Of a stretch of DNA of 5,346 bases, positions 4,009 to 5,346 are shown in pieces. The stretch comes from Alphaproteobacteria bacterium. Lineage in GTDB: Bacteria > Pseudomonadota > Alphaproteobacteria > Rhizobiales > Hyphomicrobiaceae. The stretch spans positions 1 through 5,346 of the forward strand of contig JAJRRE010000182.1 in assembly GCA_024279745.1 (NCBI GenBank), in the 5' to 3' direction. A program made the translations under genes and the position numbers. The notes below the pieces were generated by a model. The model made no database searches, was not told where the DNA came from, and saw only the letters and a program-made list of their open reading frames with translations. The number at the start of each line of letters is the position of its first letter. The first letter of the stretch is position 1.

Positions 4009-5346
4009 ATGTCAGAACAAGCACAGCACCTAAATTTGAGCGATGCCCTGGACGCGCAGGAGGCGACAGATGCCCTGCCCTTCCGCTCAGCACCGCACAA
4101 TATCGAAGCCGAACAAGCCCTGCTCGGCGCCATCCTCGTCAACAATGAAGCGCTCGACCGCGTAACGGGCTTTTTATCAGCGGAGCATTTTTTCGATCCC
4201 CTGCATGGCCAGATTTTCGATGTGGCCTCCAAGATCATTCAATCGGGCAAGCAGGCGACACCGATCACCATGCGGACCTTCTTTGAGACCGCCGAGCCAA
4301 TTGATGACGGCCTTTCCGTGCCGCAATATCTGGGGCGATTGGCCGCCAATGCGACCACGGTGATCAACGCGCAGGATTATGGCCGCACGGTTTATGATCT
4401 GGCAATTCGCCGCTCGTTGATCGTGATTGGCGAAGATCTTGTCAATGTCGCCTATGATTCGCCGGTCGACACGCCGCCCGACAGCCAAATTGAAACAACA
4501 GAAAATGCACTTTATTCGCTCGCCGAGTCCGGTAAATATGGTCAGGGCTTTACCGGCTTTGGCACGGCGCTGAGCGATGCGATCTCGCTGGCCAATGCCG
4601 CGTATCAACGGGCTGGTGGGCTATCGGGCGTCTCGTGCGGGCTGAAAGATCTCGATAATAAAATGGGCGGCCTGCAATCATCCGACTTGATCGTGCTGGC
4701 TGGACGCCCGTCCATGGGCAAAACCGCATTGGCCACCAATATCGCCTTTAATGTCGCCAACGCCTATAAGGCCGAGGAGCAGCCCGATGGCACCATTAAA
4801 GCGGTCGATGGCGGTATCGTCGGCTTTTTTTCACTGGAAATGTCAGCGGAACAATTGGCCACACGAATTTTGGCCGAACAGGCGGAAGTATCGTCGGAAA
4901 AAATCCGCCGCGGCATGATTGATGAGGAGGAATTCAAGCGCCTCGTGCATGTCTCCCAGCGCCTCAGCCAGATCCCGCTTTATATCGACCAGACCGGCGG
5001 TATCACCATCGCGCAATTGTCGGCGCGCGCCCGCAAACTGAAACGCCAGTTCGGGCTCAACCTGCTGATTGTCGACTATCTGCAATTGCTGGCCGGCTCA
5101 TCAAACAGCTCGGGCAACCGTGTTCAGGAAATTACTGAGATCACAACTGGTCTGAAAGCCCTGGCCAAAGAGCTTGAAGTGCCTATCATAGCGCTATCAC
5201 AGCTCTCGCGTCAGGTGGAACAACGCGACGACAAGCGCCCGCAACTGTCCGACCTTCGCGAATCCGGGTCGATCGAGCAGGACGCCGACGTGGTAATGTT
5301 TGTGTTCCGCGAGGAATATTATATCGAGCGTACCAAGCCGCCGGAG
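4009..5346 (+). CDS. dnaB: Replicative DNA helicase DnaB, 5' part
   Basis: DnaB is the hexameric ATP-driven 5'-3' helicase that unwinds the chromosome at the replication fork and recruits primase. The frame runs without interruption to the window edge: 446 codons of an expected roughly 500, so only the C-terminus is missing. The N-terminal DnaB domain is at about 25-130 (HNIEAEQALLGAIL... HFFDPLHGQIFDV). A linker follows, and the RecA-like ATPase domain starts near 203 (GLSGVSCGLKDLDNKMGGL). Walker A GRPSMGKT is at 232-239, FFSLEMSAEQLATR at about 275-288, and Walker B LLIVDYLQLL at 352-361 with Asp356. The ALSQLSRQVEQR and DLRESGSIEQDAD motifs are near the end. An insertion (about 249-270, AEEQPDGTIKAVDGG) fits alphaproteobacterial DnaB. 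No intein interrupts the visible ATPase motifs. The start at 4009 gives the expected N-terminus (MSEQAQHL) but has no clear SD. Confidence 0.97.
   Translation, partial: MSEQAQHLNLSDALDAQEATDALPFRSAPHNIEAEQALLGAILVNNEALDRVTGFLSAEHFFDPLHGQIFDVASKIIQSGKQATPITMRTFFETAEPIDDGLSVPQYLGRLAANATTVINAQDYGRTVYDLAIRRSLIVIGEDLVNVAYDSPVDTPPDSQIETTENALYSLAESGKYGQGFTGFGTALSDAISLANAAYQRAGGLSGVSCGLKDLDNKMGGLQSSDLIVLAGRPSMGKTALATNIAFNVANAYKAEEQPDGTIKAVDGGIVGFFSLEMSAEQLATRILAEQAEVSSEKIRRGMIDEEEFKRLVHVSQRLSQIPLYIDQTGGITIAQLSARARKLKRQFGLNLLIVDYLQLLAGSSNSSGNRVQEITEITTGLKALAKELEVPIIALSQLSRQVEQRDDKRPQLSDLRESGSIEQDADVVMFVFREEYYIERTKPPE

Noticed and set aside
4177..5085. Open minus-strand frames opposite dnaB, and similar ones opposite pit and rplI
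   Set aside because: They lie entirely antisense to confident genes and translate to compositions expected from reversed codons.
4702..5085. Intein insertion in DnaB ATPase motifs
   Set aside because: DnaB is a frequent intein host, but Walker A, the FFSLEMS motif and Walker B are uninterrupted here.

Overview
The window looks like the chromosome of an alphaproteobacterium, most likely of the Hyphomicrobiales (Rhizobiales) type. Three things point there. A DUF2232-type membrane protein lies directly upstream of rplI. The L9 protein carries a long acidic C-terminal tail. DnaB has a roughly 15-20 residue insertion between its Walker A helix and the FFSLEMS motif, of the kind I associate with this group. 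Species and genus cannot be read from the sequence.

Layout, all genes on the + strand. The 3' end of a DUF2232-like polytopic membrane protein (1-660) is followed by a 128-bp gap and rplI (789-1412), which ends in a strong intrinsic terminator (1459-1497). A gene-poor stretch of about 600 bp follows, and its last part is a 70-bp palindromic element (1915-1984). Next is pit, a 538-residue PiT-family phosphate permease (2018-3634). A 374-bp gap after pit begins with a cluster of stem-loops. The window closes with the first 446 codons of dnaB (4009-5346, cut by the window edge).

The ribosomal and replication genes are ordinary housekeeping genes: L9 is a large-subunit protein and DnaB is the replicative helicase. 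The pit gene looks like a guest between them. It is separated from rplI by a terminator and from dnaB by structured non-coding DNA. It is flanked by related short sequences in opposite orientation: 1941-1956 matches the reverse complement of 3671-3686 at 15 of 16 positions, and a TGTCCCG block lies on the same side of the match in both copies. The left copy is the centre of the 70-bp palindrome. The palindrome's loop is also complementary over 10 nt to the start of the pit coding sequence, so a role in pit translation is possible as well as a mobile-repeat origin.

No RNA gene, CRISPR array, intact insertion sequence or clearly new multi-gene system was found. The most interesting non-coding signals are the paired elements around pit and the hairpin cluster after it.
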